Source: Halichondria panicea
Lineage: Eukaryota; Porifera; Demospongiae; Suberitida; Halichondriidae
DNA: 64,000 nt
Reading direction: 5' to 3'
Assembly: GCF_963675165.1 (NCBI RefSeq)
Contig: NC_087382.1
Span: forward strand, 6,310,315 to 6,374,314
The translations under genes and the position numbers were made by a program. The stretch's first letter is position 1. Each line of letters begins with the position of its first letter. This document shows positions 46,457-58,375 of this stretch, piece by piece. A model generated the notes under the pieces. It was not told where the DNA came from, did no database searches, and worked only from the letters and a program-made list of their open reading frames with translations.

Positions 46457-47768
46457 CTACTCTATATATCTGTCACTGATCATTATTTTCATCTTTCATC
46501 TCGCTTTAGAGCATTCCATGTACTCAAACGGCTCGTTGTGTTTCTAGTGGTTATCGTTATTGATGTTGCATTTGTAGTTGTTGTGATGTCTTATTGCCCT
46601 TATATATATATACACAGTGTATATAGATACCAAGAATAGGTACTAGGTGCAGTATAGATCTAATTCTAGTGAGTGGCAGCTGTGGAATTGTGTAGGAAAA
46701 TAGAATATAATTATGCGTGTATAAGTGTTGACACTAGCTAGCTAGCCCTATAGATCTACTATTATGGCACTGTCCTGCATGAAGGATGCAATAGTTAGAG
46801 GTGAGTATTTCAGTATGGTTTTCTTACATGTACATATCATGATTGTACCTAATTTTATCTGAAGCTGCTGTATAAAATCTACACCTATTGGGTTTCCTCT
46901 CATTACATGATGGACGAGAAGCTATATATATAGTGCAAGCATGCATCGGGCAGACGAGTTTTCCTGCTGTCAAAAGATTTTGCTGCATGAGTTGGGATGA
47001 GGTTAGTCAAATCTGTTGTTTAACATGCATACACTGTACAGTATAATATGTATATACTACTAGATCTATAATTATAATTCCCCCTGCTAGACTATAATAG
47101 TATATATACAGGACTGCATGGCCATGCATATGTTATAAAATTACCCTATGCTGTGCCCAGCACGCAGGGATATATAGAGTGATTGGTCACGTGTGTGTGT
47201 TGTGTACACAAAATTGAGCTGTTTGAGTGAACTAGACACTTTCATGGACTCTACTGCATGATAGTTGAAACTTGTAGGCGATCTTCAAAGGCGACAAAAA
47301 ACACTGTCTTTGCTTTTCTAGTTTCACAATCATTCTAATATTGAGGTCATAATGTTGAGGTCATTACGATAAAAAGTTATAATCTGTTTGCCGCTGAGTG
47401 ATGAAGCTCAATGCACGGGGTGAATGCTATGAGCATTTTGTTGCTGTTATTACTCCATGCGTGCGCAGCAGGGGTGTGTGCATGTGTGTGTGTGGACACA
47501 AAAATGAGCTGTTTGAGCGAACCAGACACTGAACTGCTTTAACTGCATACTAATGAGACAGTAGTTGAAAATAAAACTTGTAGGCGATTTTCGAAGGCGA
47601 CAAAAAATACTGTTTTCTAATCGTTGCTTTATAGATTCACGATCATTCCCCTAATGGGTGTAATCACTGTAATGGGTGCAATTACTATAATGGGTGTCAT
47701 CACTGTAGTGAGTGTAATATCACCATAATCACTATAATCATTCCCGATTCACGAGCATTCCCCATTAT
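46457..47768. other. Intergenic with two R2 repeat copies
   Basis: A short ATG frame at 46764 followed by gtgagt could be a first exon, but no continuing exon was recognised. Two inverted copies of dispersed repeat R2 occupy about 47205-47400 and 47455-47720 (gagctgtttgag, acttgtaggcgat, ggcgacaaaaaa). Short gggtg(t)aatcactat repeats follow at 47655-47720. Confidence 0.5.
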
Positions 47769-49523
47769 GTTAAACGAGCATGCTGACTATAAAAAGGCGT
47801 GCCCAGGACAGCTCCGACCGGATGCAACGGGAAAATGGCGAAAATGAATTTACTTGAGTCTTGCAAAAAGACGCCCTTGACAGTATAATGCACATTCTTT
47901 ACATTCTTACGGTCTTCTTTTGATACGCCTTCTTCCGCGCTCTCACGAGATAGTAGACATGACATAACTTAAAACAAAAAATGGCTGTCAAAAGTTTAAG
48001 TGTTCTCAACCTCAGAAGAAGCCTACTGGGGTCCACAGGAGCTTTGGTTCGAGACTGAAGATACCAAGCAGGTCTTTGTTGATAGAATTGACAGTGCTAA
48101 GCGTTTAATTTTCTTGCTGCCAGAGGTTCATTGGCCTTGGAAAACATGAAGATTTGGCAAACTGATGTTGTTGTTGAAGAAGGTAAATAGTCTAGTCTAT
48201 AGTATAAAAGTAAGTAGTATAATTATAGTATACAGTAAGGTGACTTTATTGACCTACGAGTGCTTTTTAACATTAACATTTCATTTTACATGGATATAGT
48301 AACGAAGTGAAGTGTTGAAAGTCTGTAAGGCCAGGGAACACCTAGTGGGTTCGGGTATCGTCCAAGCACCTCCTGAAGAACGGAAATTGATTGTACTACT
48401 ATTGTAAGTTTTAAATATCGCACAAACAGCAGCTGGGTGTTGTGGCTGTGGTGAAGGGTGGGGGACTAGTGACAAAATGGACGGGTGTTTTTTCTGTTCA
48501 ATTACTAGTGGGTCATCATGCTCATAGCCACCATGACATTTGTATAATAACCTTCATACATAGAGTCATTATTATTAATAACGTTCATCTTTTCTCAGGT
48601 CGCTTTGAAGGACTACCCTCACTTGTTGACAGGACAGTCTTCCTGGCATCAACCTATGTATATAGAAAATGTAAGTCTTACTACTGTATCAAGCAATAAT
48701 TATATCGTTACCTCTCTGGCCTCTTTTCTGGAGGAAGACTCACTGCTAGGGGTTGGTAGTTCTATTATTCATTCCCACATTATTCCACATCCCATGTACT
48801 CGCGACTTTCATCAGGCCTACAGATGTTTATACTACTGACTCGACTGACCTGTATTTCCAAAACCTGCCTATTATTCTCACTAATGTTCCCATGATACCA
48901 GCATAATTCTTCCCCAAAATGATGCCAGCACTACCAACCCCTACCCGGGAGAGCTCTCACTTGTTTGCACCCTACTCTACAACTCTAAATGATAGCAAAC
49001 ATTTGTTTGATATACTGACATTAATTAATGCTGATATAAATTCTTTTTCAGAATCAATTTCGTCAACTTTCTACAATGCACAATGGCGTAGTCTCAAGCC
49101 TCAATGCCGTCTATTTATATGCAAGAAAGCAAGGAAAACTCTTTGGAAGAGTTCACTGGAGTAATGCTCACTGTAGCTAACCTGGAGCTGAATAGACATA
49201 GCCTTTTACTGTACCTACAGACCTACCTGAGCATTATTTATTTGTCAGCCATAATCATAAATTTTTATTTTTGTCTTTTTGATTCTGGTAAAGAAGAAAA
49301 CCCACCAGGAATGTTATTCCCCTCCCTTCTGTGTGTTTTTTTTTTAGTGTTCACGGTGTGTATGAATGGGTTCTGAGCGCTTTTGCGCAAGAGAAAAAAA
49401 CAGCTCGTTACTAAGGCTTGAATGAAATTTTCTGGGTCAAAGGTCGCGTCCTGGGCAGCTCTTTTTATACTCAAAACTCGCTCCGGGATCGGGAAGTTGC
49501 TAATGCGGATGCTCGTTTAAGGT
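47769..49523. mobile_element. Inverted-repeat-bounded segment, about 1.75 kb
   Basis: The left end ttaaacgagcat...tataaaaaggcgtgcccaggac is matched in inverse orientation by the right end (gtcctgggcagctctttttata...gatgctcgtttaa at about 49447-49520). The interior has exon-like pieces (48599-48671, VALKDYPHLLTGQSSWH..., with ctcag/gtaagt borders; an ATG frame at 47980), but none could be assigned to a family. It is probably a decayed DNA transposon. Confidence 0.5.
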
Positions 49524-49998
49524 CAATATTATGGTAAAAATTTGCAATCATAGATAAAAGGGATTTGAAACGGATCACGTGCTCACATAAGCTGTATATA
49601 AAATGCATATACTGAGCTAAGATACAGCCGTGTTTCGCCCCCTACCCCCTAGAAAACTACTATTTTGGCTGTTTTGGAAATTTTAGACTATTCCAAGCCC
49701 CCCCCCCCACAATTTCTTAATGTCCCTGGATATAACAGAACTTTTTTGGATTACTAGGAAGTAGCTAGAGGTACAGAACATTGCTTTTCGCTATTTAATA
49801 GGATGTTTTTGTACCATATTATAGCTAAAGAAGTAGTGTACTGTGTGTCATATAGCCTCAAGTATCGCAGCAGGATTATCACAAACAATCATTTGCCTCT
49901 TTTTTGTGTCTTTGGCCATTTTTTTCCACTACAGTATAGGCAGTCTCAATTAAACTTCGGACGAAACGCGGATAGTTTCTACACTGACAAAACAGTAT

Positions 49999-51232
49999 AC
50001 AGTTCATTTAGTCTAGAGAGTAGATTACCACAAATGTGTGAGTAGTTGTACTTAAATGTAAATATCTTTTGATTGGAGCATTTCTAAGAAATGGTGTTGA
50101 TACCCGTGTGTAGATGAATGACTGAACTACAACATATCCAAAAATGTTTCCATAGAAACATAAGGTGGTGGGTTTGTGGTGATTAATAGAACAACAGCAA
50201 ATTGTTATAGTGGGTAATCGGTTAGAGTAATAAAACAGTAATCTAGTACAGCTAAGGTCCTAGACTTCATCACATAATTGTTCAATGGTTTAGGTATCCT
50301 GGCCATCCCTTTATGGGTGTTACAAATGTTCACAGTGTTTATAATTCATGATTTACTGGTTTTCAGGTACACTTTTGGTTAGAGTAATAACTTTTTTTAA
50401 ATTAATAGCTTACCTTTCAAATTTCTGTAGTAAGTTTACAGATAAATGAGCTACATTTTGATACCAAGAACATCCTATATGCTTATTCCATTGCTGAGAT
50501 AACACTGAAAAGCTACATAATTTACTATTTTCTACTGTTTTGATGACATCAGCAGCTACAAACCACAAACCAATGATGCTTTAATCAACCACAAAAGTAA
50601 TTAAGAGTGGGCGTACAGTTATTGTACGCCCACTTACGTGGTTAATTACAGTGTCATCGATTTGTGGTTAGCAGCTTGTGATGTCATCAAAACGGTAGAA
50701 AATAGTAGAATATGTAGTTTTTCAGTGATATCTCAACAATGGAATAAGTATAGAGGATATTCTTGGTATCAAAATGTAGCCCATTTATTTGTAAACTTAC
50801 CAGAGAACTTTTAAAGCTAAGGTATAAAATTTTCAGAAGATATTACTCTAACTAAAAGTGTACCTAAAAACCGGTAAATCATGAATTATAAACACTGTGA
50901 ACATTTGTAAGACCCATAAAGGGATGGCCAGGATACCTAAACCATTAAACAATTGTGTGATAAAAGTCTAAGACCTTAGCTGTTTAAGGTTAGTGTTTTA
51001 TTACTCTAACCGATTACCCACTATAACAATTTGCTGTTGTTCTATTAATCACCACAAACCCACCACCTTATGTTTCCATGGAAACATTTTTGGATATGTT
51101 GTAGTTCAGTCATTCATCTACACACGGGTATCAACACCATTTCTTAGAAATGCTCCAATCAAAAGATATTTACATTTAAGTACAACTACTCACACATTTG
51201 TGGTAATCTACTCTCTAGACTAAATGAACTGT
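49999..51232. mobile_element. 1.23-kb near-complete palindrome (fold-back element)
   Basis: From acagttcatttagtctagag at 49999, the sequence is mirrored by reverse-complement sequence ending at 51232. Arms of about 610 bp meet at about 50623 around gtgggcgtacagttattgtacgcccac, with almost no spacer. The arms differ by scattered substitutions and small indels (for example tccatag versus tccatgg), so the duplication is not recent. No coding frame is conserved in the arms. The CAGT terminus next to a TA on the left recalls Tc1/mariner ends, but the right flank does not match. Confidence 0.9.
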
Positions 51233-52848
51233 TATAGATACTAGTGCGCATACGCAAACCTTGCCTCGAGGTGGGCCTCTCTAGTCTACTATCCCTTTCC
51301 TTGCCATTTGTGAAATCTGGAACAGGAGCGTCTTTAGGTCGATCAATTAGTGTGGATCCGGCCTCACCACGCCTCCATGTCATTCTATTAGTCTAGATCC
51401 GGCTAGCAATTCTAGCTGGGACTCCCAGTTCTAGCTCGTTTTGTTTAGCGTGTCAGAGACTGGGAGAAGATGATTGGCACTCCCTGGCTCCTTTGGATGT
51501 ACAGCTGTCCAGATCCCTAGAACATACCCTCCATTCTGACGAGTTATCAGTGCATAGGGTGCTTACTAGATTCTTGCCAGCCAGTACAGTTCAAGCTACA
51601 CACAGCACCGCTCAACTATTCTCTACCCCATTATCTAGCTAAATCTGGTCCAACTAGACAGCAGACACAGCTAGTTAATTCAGTAAAGCCAGGGGTAGCC
51701 CTACTTCTACGGTTGTTCAGTACCCACGGTAACAATTCCTCTGGGCTGGGCTAACTAGTTGAGCCACGCCTCCCAATTCTCAAGGCTAGGTACATGTCTC
51801 TGTCTAGCTGCTTCTTCAGCTTCTTGCTCAGTTTTGTGGCTTAGAGAAAGGCCAGCTACTCAGGGGGAAGAGTCCAGATGAAAGTCTGGCAGCCAGGTGA
51901 CGTCCAAACGGTCAGTTATTCGTTCCACCAACTTTTTAATCTAGTCTAGTCCTGCTTGCACTGCTACTACTACTGCTACTCTTCCTACTACTACTGCTGC
52001 TACTCTCCCTAGCTAGTCAAAGGTTTCTTTTTTTTTTTTTTTTTAACTACATATGCACAAAGAGACATCAAAGCTTACATCAAAGGACACAGATTTTTAG
52101 CCTACTTGACTGATAAGGCCGTTACCTAGACTACAGTTTGTTTGTCAGGGAGGAGCTCACATACAACTTCATCTAATTCATCATAACGATTCGTTACCGT
52201 TGTTGTAATTTCTACAACAGATTGCCAAGGAAAGAGATATAGAGGAAGGCAATGGTGCATGGAGATGAAAACAGCTAGTGCGCAGGATGTTCTCCAGAGG
52301 TTGAAACTTGCTGTCCAAATTCGGCACGATACGGGAGAGATGGGACCATTTGCTGTATTAATGCACTCAAATATATGACTAGATGACAATCTGGAAGAGG
52401 TTGCTCTAATTAGCTGCATCGGGATATTTTGAAATTAGGACATCCTTCACGGTTGATAGGGTGGCAGGTGTTCCAGCTTTGTCTTTGAGATGAAGAAATC
52501 CCCTTTGCCCTTATTGTATAGCAACTGCAGAGCAGCATGAATCTTGCCTTAAAACATCAATTTGGCAAATTCTCCCCAATGACACAGATGTCTTTGCCTT
52601 TGCCTTGCAGATGTCTTTGCCCTGCCCACAAGATTTGGGGGCCTGGGCCTATACGCAACCCAGCAAAGCAGTGTGATCTACGTACAGTTCTCTGCCTCCC
52701 AGTCGGTCACATAATAGTTTAGCATTGTACACTGGATTTTTATTGCTTTAAATGCATTGAATGACTGTCTGAAAACCAAAACTGACTTGTCCTATAGCTA
52801 GAAATTAGTACAACAGATTAGTCTGGGTTCTCAACTATTAATATCTTG
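51233..52848. other. Intergenic, no gene seen
   Basis: The composition differs from its neighbours, with many ctagtc/ctagct words, a short (CTA)n stretch at about 51960-52010 and an 18-base T run at about 52027. A 97-codon minus-strand frame (52126-52419) has no recognisable family. A retroposed or repetitive origin is possible but unproven. Confidence 0.4.
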
Positions 52849-55800
52849 CTAATCAAGAATGTCTAGTAATGGCTCCCTATATTGCTGTTGTGCAGTTGAG
52901 TGGTCAATTGTCTTCTGTGAATTGCCTTCTCCAGCACGTCTCCGCTTATATGTGATGTAACTGGATTTTACTCTATAGTAAAAGTGGTATACAATGGTCG
53001 CTATGAATTGAACAAATACAACTCCCACTGATGTGTAGGTAACTGCTATGTCGTCTTTAGAGTTTGGCTGTAAGTAGGGCTTTGTGATAGCAAGTAACGT
53101 AAGGTTTGCAATGTACGATACTTCAAGAATTGACAGCAGCAGTGATTTGTACATTGTACCGCATAGTAGACCATGGATGAATAATGCTAGACCAACAATT
53201 GAGATAGCCAGTATGTTTATTCTGGGCATTACTGCAGATGTTAGAGCAAATAACACTAGGAGAACGACTCGAATCATTAGCAAGAGACCGACCCAATACT
53301 GATGCTTTAGTTTGAATTTACCCAGGAAAGCATCAAAGAATGGTCGCCACCTGTTTATCCAACGCAGTAGTTTCAAATTAGATTTTTGTCTGAGGCACTT
53401 GTAAGTTAGCATTACAAATGTAAATGGAAACCAAAGTAGAAGCAAGGTAGATAAAGCTGCAAGGAAAATGATACAATGAGGTGCTCCAAAGTAAGAAACA
53501 TTTCCATCAAACGACCACACCACTCTAATGTCGTGGGGATGCTCAAGGACAGAGAATTCAAAAGCAGTGATTATTGTGCGTAGCAGTTTTGTGTAGGAGA
53601 GGAGAACGAGTGTAGCAAGTACAGGTACCGAATTGTTACCAAATAACTTACTGGCCCTTGTTGAATAATGAGAAACAATAATAATACTTAATGTTATCGA
53701 CCAAATGTACAGTGGGAAGAGGAATTGTAGCCAGGTTTTCCAGTACGCTGTCATTCCAACAAAGAAACATGTTTCGATTCCAAGGTCAAGGTTCAACCAA
53801 GCAATAAAAACATTTAAAAACGACATAAATGAATACGAGTTGTCAGATATATTTACAGGAAGCAAGATACTTTTGTTGGCCCATATGATGTTTGCATAAA
53901 ACAAGAGACCATTGATTGTTCCCTTGGTAACGGTCAAATCCAGAATTTTAATGAACGCCACAAGAACAAAACCAGCAACTATAAACACTATCAATAGAGA
54001 AACATGCTTATTGTCGCAGGAAAGGCATCGTGATGTGCCTAACACTAGACTAAGATTGCCATAGCAACCACCACAGAGCACACCGGAATGGTTAAAGGTA
54101 CATTGTGTGTCAGGGGAACGAAGGTCAACAGAGATGTTGTCCTGTTTACAATAGCTATGAGGGCAATATTTGTGAATGATGAAACTAGTGGTCAAGTTTT
54201 CATCATGATTGGCACTCAACCAAATAGTTCCACTGCGATAAACTAAGCCTGTATGATTTTTTATTATGCAAGATGTGATCCCTTTCTCTACTAGTTGATT
54301 GTGACATGAGCAAATGTACGGTGGTGAGCTAGTGAGGTTGAATCCTGCTGGACATGCTTCCAGAAATATTTGTAATTTAACTGGGACCACTAAAAGTTTG
54401 TCCTTGATTGTTCTGAATTTTTTGTACTTCTGGGTATAATCATGAACCATTTTTTCTACTTCTAGTCTGTCAATAGGACCAGATACTTGCCCAGTTGTGA
54501 GTATAAGAGAATATGTTGCTTGCTCTTCAGATGCTTGAACCGTGATATTCAGATCAGTGCACTTTCGATGATCTGTAATCTCTTGAACGCGTTGACCAAC
54601 AGCGATAGAATTGTTTTCAGATGAGGGTACTGTGTATACAACTCCTTGAACTGTCCCAAAATCATAACCAACAACAACGAGAGATACAGTAAACAGCTCT
54701 CCTGCATAGCGAGGTGGTAGTTGTCTGTATATGTAATCCATGTTTGCACATTCGGGAACACCATGCTCATTACACAAACACACTCGTGAAGGGTTAGAGG
54801 TCACAGAGGAAAGACTGACATTTGCAATGATTATTTTAAATTGTCGAACCAGAGAAGTTGTAACTGTATCTTGACATCTACGTTGCAGTGCACTCCCATA
54901 TATATTGTCTCCTCCATTACTTGCATAATTGCTCATAAATGTCCAATTGGTGGATCTTGTCAACTGTAAAGGATTTTGAATAATGGAACCTGTTCTTGCA
55001 AAGCATTTGTACGATGCTTTTGTATTCTCCTCCACGTATATGGCACCACCTACTTGGTTAGCTCTATTGTTAGCAAAATATAGTGAAGAGAAATTGCCCA
55101 TGTAAATCCTTGAGTAATGCAAAGCCATTGCACCTCCCCTTACCCCCGTGTTGTTGATAAATACATTCCTACCATGAAACACTATGCTACTTGACACGGA
55201 AGCAATAGCAGTTTTTCCGTTATCAATAAAAGTACATCCATTAATAATACATGCCTTGATTTCAACAACATTTACAATCCCGTCTGAATCCTGATAAGGC
55301 TGATTGCCGATGAACACTGATTTCTCCAGTAATAATACAATCACTGACGTTATTTCATCTCTCCCAAACAAAACGTCATATTGTCTTGTCCTCTCAATCT
55401 TCACAACATATTTATTTTCCCTGAATGTTGAATTTACAATGTTGATGTTCACAGCTGCATTTATTTGAGTCGGCACTAATGTATAAATGCAATGCAAATT
55501 ATCCTCAAGAAGTGTGTTTGTAATGTTCACAGTGTACTGTGATCTGCAAACAGCTTGGGAATCAATGTATGTACCCGTGACAGAATCACTGCTTACTGGG
55601 AAATAGAACACCCTCTTTCTTCCAACAACGGATGAGTTTGTCATAGTAAGTATCACGGTAGAACAATGAATATAACTCATATGCTTAAAGTTAACAAATG
55701 TTCCATTTCTTTGAGCAAGTTTCGTGTCAGCTGTCACATTATTCAAATGGATATTAATAGAATTATAGGCACCAGGACCATAAATTCTGAATATCCCATC

Positions 55801-57035
55801 ATCGTGAAGAAGAAAAGTTGAACACCCTGTCATGATGATATTCAATTTATTTTGATTGCCAAACATATGTGACAGGCTCTAGGAAAACCAGACTATTGGA
55901 GCAGACTAAAATTTTGGTGATTAATGTACCAAATGATAGAGCAGAGCATTGCCTACACAATGATATGCTTAGTGTTCACATACCTAGTTTCATACCCGAG
56001 TTATGCGCGTTGGAAACTCGAAGCCGTAAAATGTAGTATCGAGAAAAACGGCTCTCAAAGATTGCTTAATTAGGAAAAATAAGGTAATAGCGAAAGTTTG
56101 GACGAAGCGTTTCGATGGAAAGAGTTGGATTTAGAGCATCAGATTTTACAGAGAGGTAGTAGAAGGACTGTAGATACTTATACATCAATAACATTTTATT
56201 TGAGATTTTATACTGTAGGCATAAATTTAGCTGTAGCTCAATACTAAATTCTGCTCCAATAGTCTGGTTTTCCCAGAGCCTGTCACATATAAAGATCAGA
56301 TGCTCCATCAATAGTTGAGTAATTTGCTTCAACATTTAGAGTGTTATTGCTCCCTAGAATGATGTTGAGAAAGGTTATTTTTGATACTGTAAATCCATAA
56401 ACAGTACTATGCACTAGTATTACATTCAATACTCTGCACTGATACTTATTTTTTATGTTTGTCTCGATTAATGCTGATTTTACCAGTTTTAACGACATCA
56501 TTTGTTCCGTACCGGTTTCTTCTGTGCATGATTCTATTACTGACCTTAAAAAGAAGCAATTTTTAACCAGAACGTTTTGGCCAGTTACCCTAATAATCTT
56601 AACTTCAACATGAAGATTACGGAGGAGTATTGTTCTTGCGATAATGTCCCACACATCTATATTAAAAATTGAGAGCGAAGAAATTTCCAGAGACGTAATA
56701 TTACGAAAGTGTATGGACACCCTGACTAGTTTAGTGACACCAGTTTCATTGGTAACGTTTGTATAGTATGCTCTTAATAATAGTTGCTTTGTGTTAGCAA
56801 TAAGCAATACAGGAAAAATTTGAAAATTGTGAGCATGGTTACCACGTAAAAAGATTAAACTTACATTTGTTTTGTTAGAAAGTAACTCGGATCCTTGCTG
56901 GCAATAATATTGTAGAGTATGACAGTTGTTTGTTGGACATGTTGTGTTGCTTTGATCCGCAGGAACAACAAAATACTCCACTGAATTTACCTGTATAGCT
57001 GCTGCAAGTATCGACAGTAGCAGTGCTGTAAACAT
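52849..57035 (-). CDS. Secreted beta-helix / multi-pass membrane protein, split by a MITE
   Basis: Two minus-strand frames belong together: 57035-56283 (250 residues) and 55866-52849 (1005 residues). Removing the element at 55868-56287 and one TA joins them exactly (...SDLYM|FGNQ...). The N-terminus is a signal peptide (MFTALLLSILAAA), then a CPTNNCHTLQYYC motif, then about 700 residues of N-glycosylation-rich, Val/Ile/Asn-rich sequence with GGAIYVEEN and GGAMAL motifs typical of right-handed beta-helix (pectin-lyase-like) repeats. A Cys-rich module follows (CSCHNQL, CPHSYC, GVLCGGCYG). The C-terminal third has about nine or ten hydrophobic segments (for example HVSLLIVFIVAGFVLVAF) and a basic tail. 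This looks like a large surface receptor-like family common in sponges; its ligand and function are unknown. The insertion either kills the gene or is removed by splicing. Confidence 0.8.
55868..56287. mobile_element. 420-bp MITE inside the beta-helix membrane gene
   Basis: The ends TGTGACAGGCTCTAGG... and ...CCAGAGCCTGTCACA are inverted repeats of about 40 bp with one mismatch, flanked by TA on each side (55866-55867, 56288-56289). It interrupts an otherwise continuous reading frame. On the coding strand it starts TGTGACA (a GT donor-like word) and its far end carries ttttcctagag, so splicing is conceivable. Confidence 0.9.
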
Positions 57036-57155
57036 TTTAGTAGCTAGCTGGTATAATTATCGATATTATGTTGCTTCTGTATAGAATGCATGTATATAAA
57101 TGAACACTATAATTCCAGCCAGGCATGGTATAATGATATTGGTCAGATTCGAATA

Positions 57156-57643
57156 TTTCCCAAAGTTTTAGTTTACAGTGAATGAACTACTGTCACCCCA
57201 GAGGACAAACAGTCCCCTGTGTTTTAGTACTGAACTGCTTAGTTACTGAATAACATTTCACTTTGAATGCAACATCAAGCATTTTTCCCAAAGTTTTAGT
57301 TTACAGTGAATGAACTACTGTCACCCCAGAAGACAAACAGTCCCTTGTGTTTTAATACTGAACTGCTTAGTTACTGAATAACATTTCACTTTGAATGCAA
57401 CATCGAATATATTTCCCAAAGTTTTAGTTTACAGTGAATGAACTACTGTCACCCCAGAGGACAAACAGTCCCTTGTGTTTTAATACTGAACTGCTTAGTT
57501 ACTGAATAACATTTCACTTTGAATGCAACATCGAACATATTTCCCAAGTTTTAGTTTACAGTGAATGAACTACTCTTAAACAGCCCCTTGTGTTTTAATA
57601 ACTGCTTAGTTACTCATTCACTTTGAATGCAACATCGAACATT
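57156..57643. repeat. Tandem repeat, 128-bp period, four units
   Basis: Units beginning tttcccaaagttttagttta start at 57156, 57284, 57412 and 57540. The first three are nearly identical; the fourth has internal deletions and ends near 57643. The array lies about 120 bp upstream of the start codon of the minus-strand beta-helix gene, so it may overlap its promoter. Confidence 0.95.
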
Positions 57644-58375
57644 AATTGAATGGTGCTCCCCATTAATTTACGCACAAGTAATATCAGCTGAGCATGTCCA
57701 TTGATGCAAAGTAGATTCTACTACCCTATAATATGTTCTAATTTATCGGACAGCAAAAAATAAGTATTTTGGAAATTGTCCAGGTATAATTGGAACAGCT
57801 TTTTATAGAGCATGCGAAGTGTCCGGAATAATTAAAACAAGCAAGCAGCTGCATATATGCGAGCTAGCTAAGTTTAATAGAACAGGGTGTAACTGAATAG
57901 TTGCACTAGCTATCTAAAACTAGCTACTCAAAGCTACCTAACTGCAGCACTCTAAGTCTTTAATACATAATTATGGCACAATTATGAGCTCAGTCATACA
58001 TGTACGTATACATGCACTGGTATAGCCTGTAGTATGTTGTAGCCAACAAAGCCAGCCCAGTACATGATCGACTGTGTCAAGCGTTACTCAACTGAATTAG
58101 GCACACTATCTATATAATTTATAGTCTGAACGAGCTCTGATTTTGGAATGTTAGATCAAAAAAAGGGTTTGCATGGTGAATTTCTTATCCACAAGTTCAC
58201 ACGTGAATGATTTCCTGGTGTTTTAACCGCTGTGGTCATTACTAGGCAAAAAAGAGAGAAAAGTTATGAAATGTATGCTTATGTTGCGCAACTTGCTATA
58301 ATTATCATGCAACTATTGATTATTATGTCCACAACAAGTACAGTTTTTTTGCCAGCTATAATTATCTTAAGGACA
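57644..58375. other. Intergenic, no gene seen
   Basis: AT-rich, with no family-like open frame. It contains the upstream side of the beta-helix gene and the 3' flank of the minus-strand NHL gene. Confidence 0.5.

Noticed and set aside
46764-46801. First exon MALSCMKDAIVR followed by gtgagt
   Set aside because: No continuing exon could be recognised downstream; the signal is too short to call a gene.
52126-52419. 97-codon minus-strand frame
   Set aside because: No family recognised and no neighbouring exons; left as intergenic.
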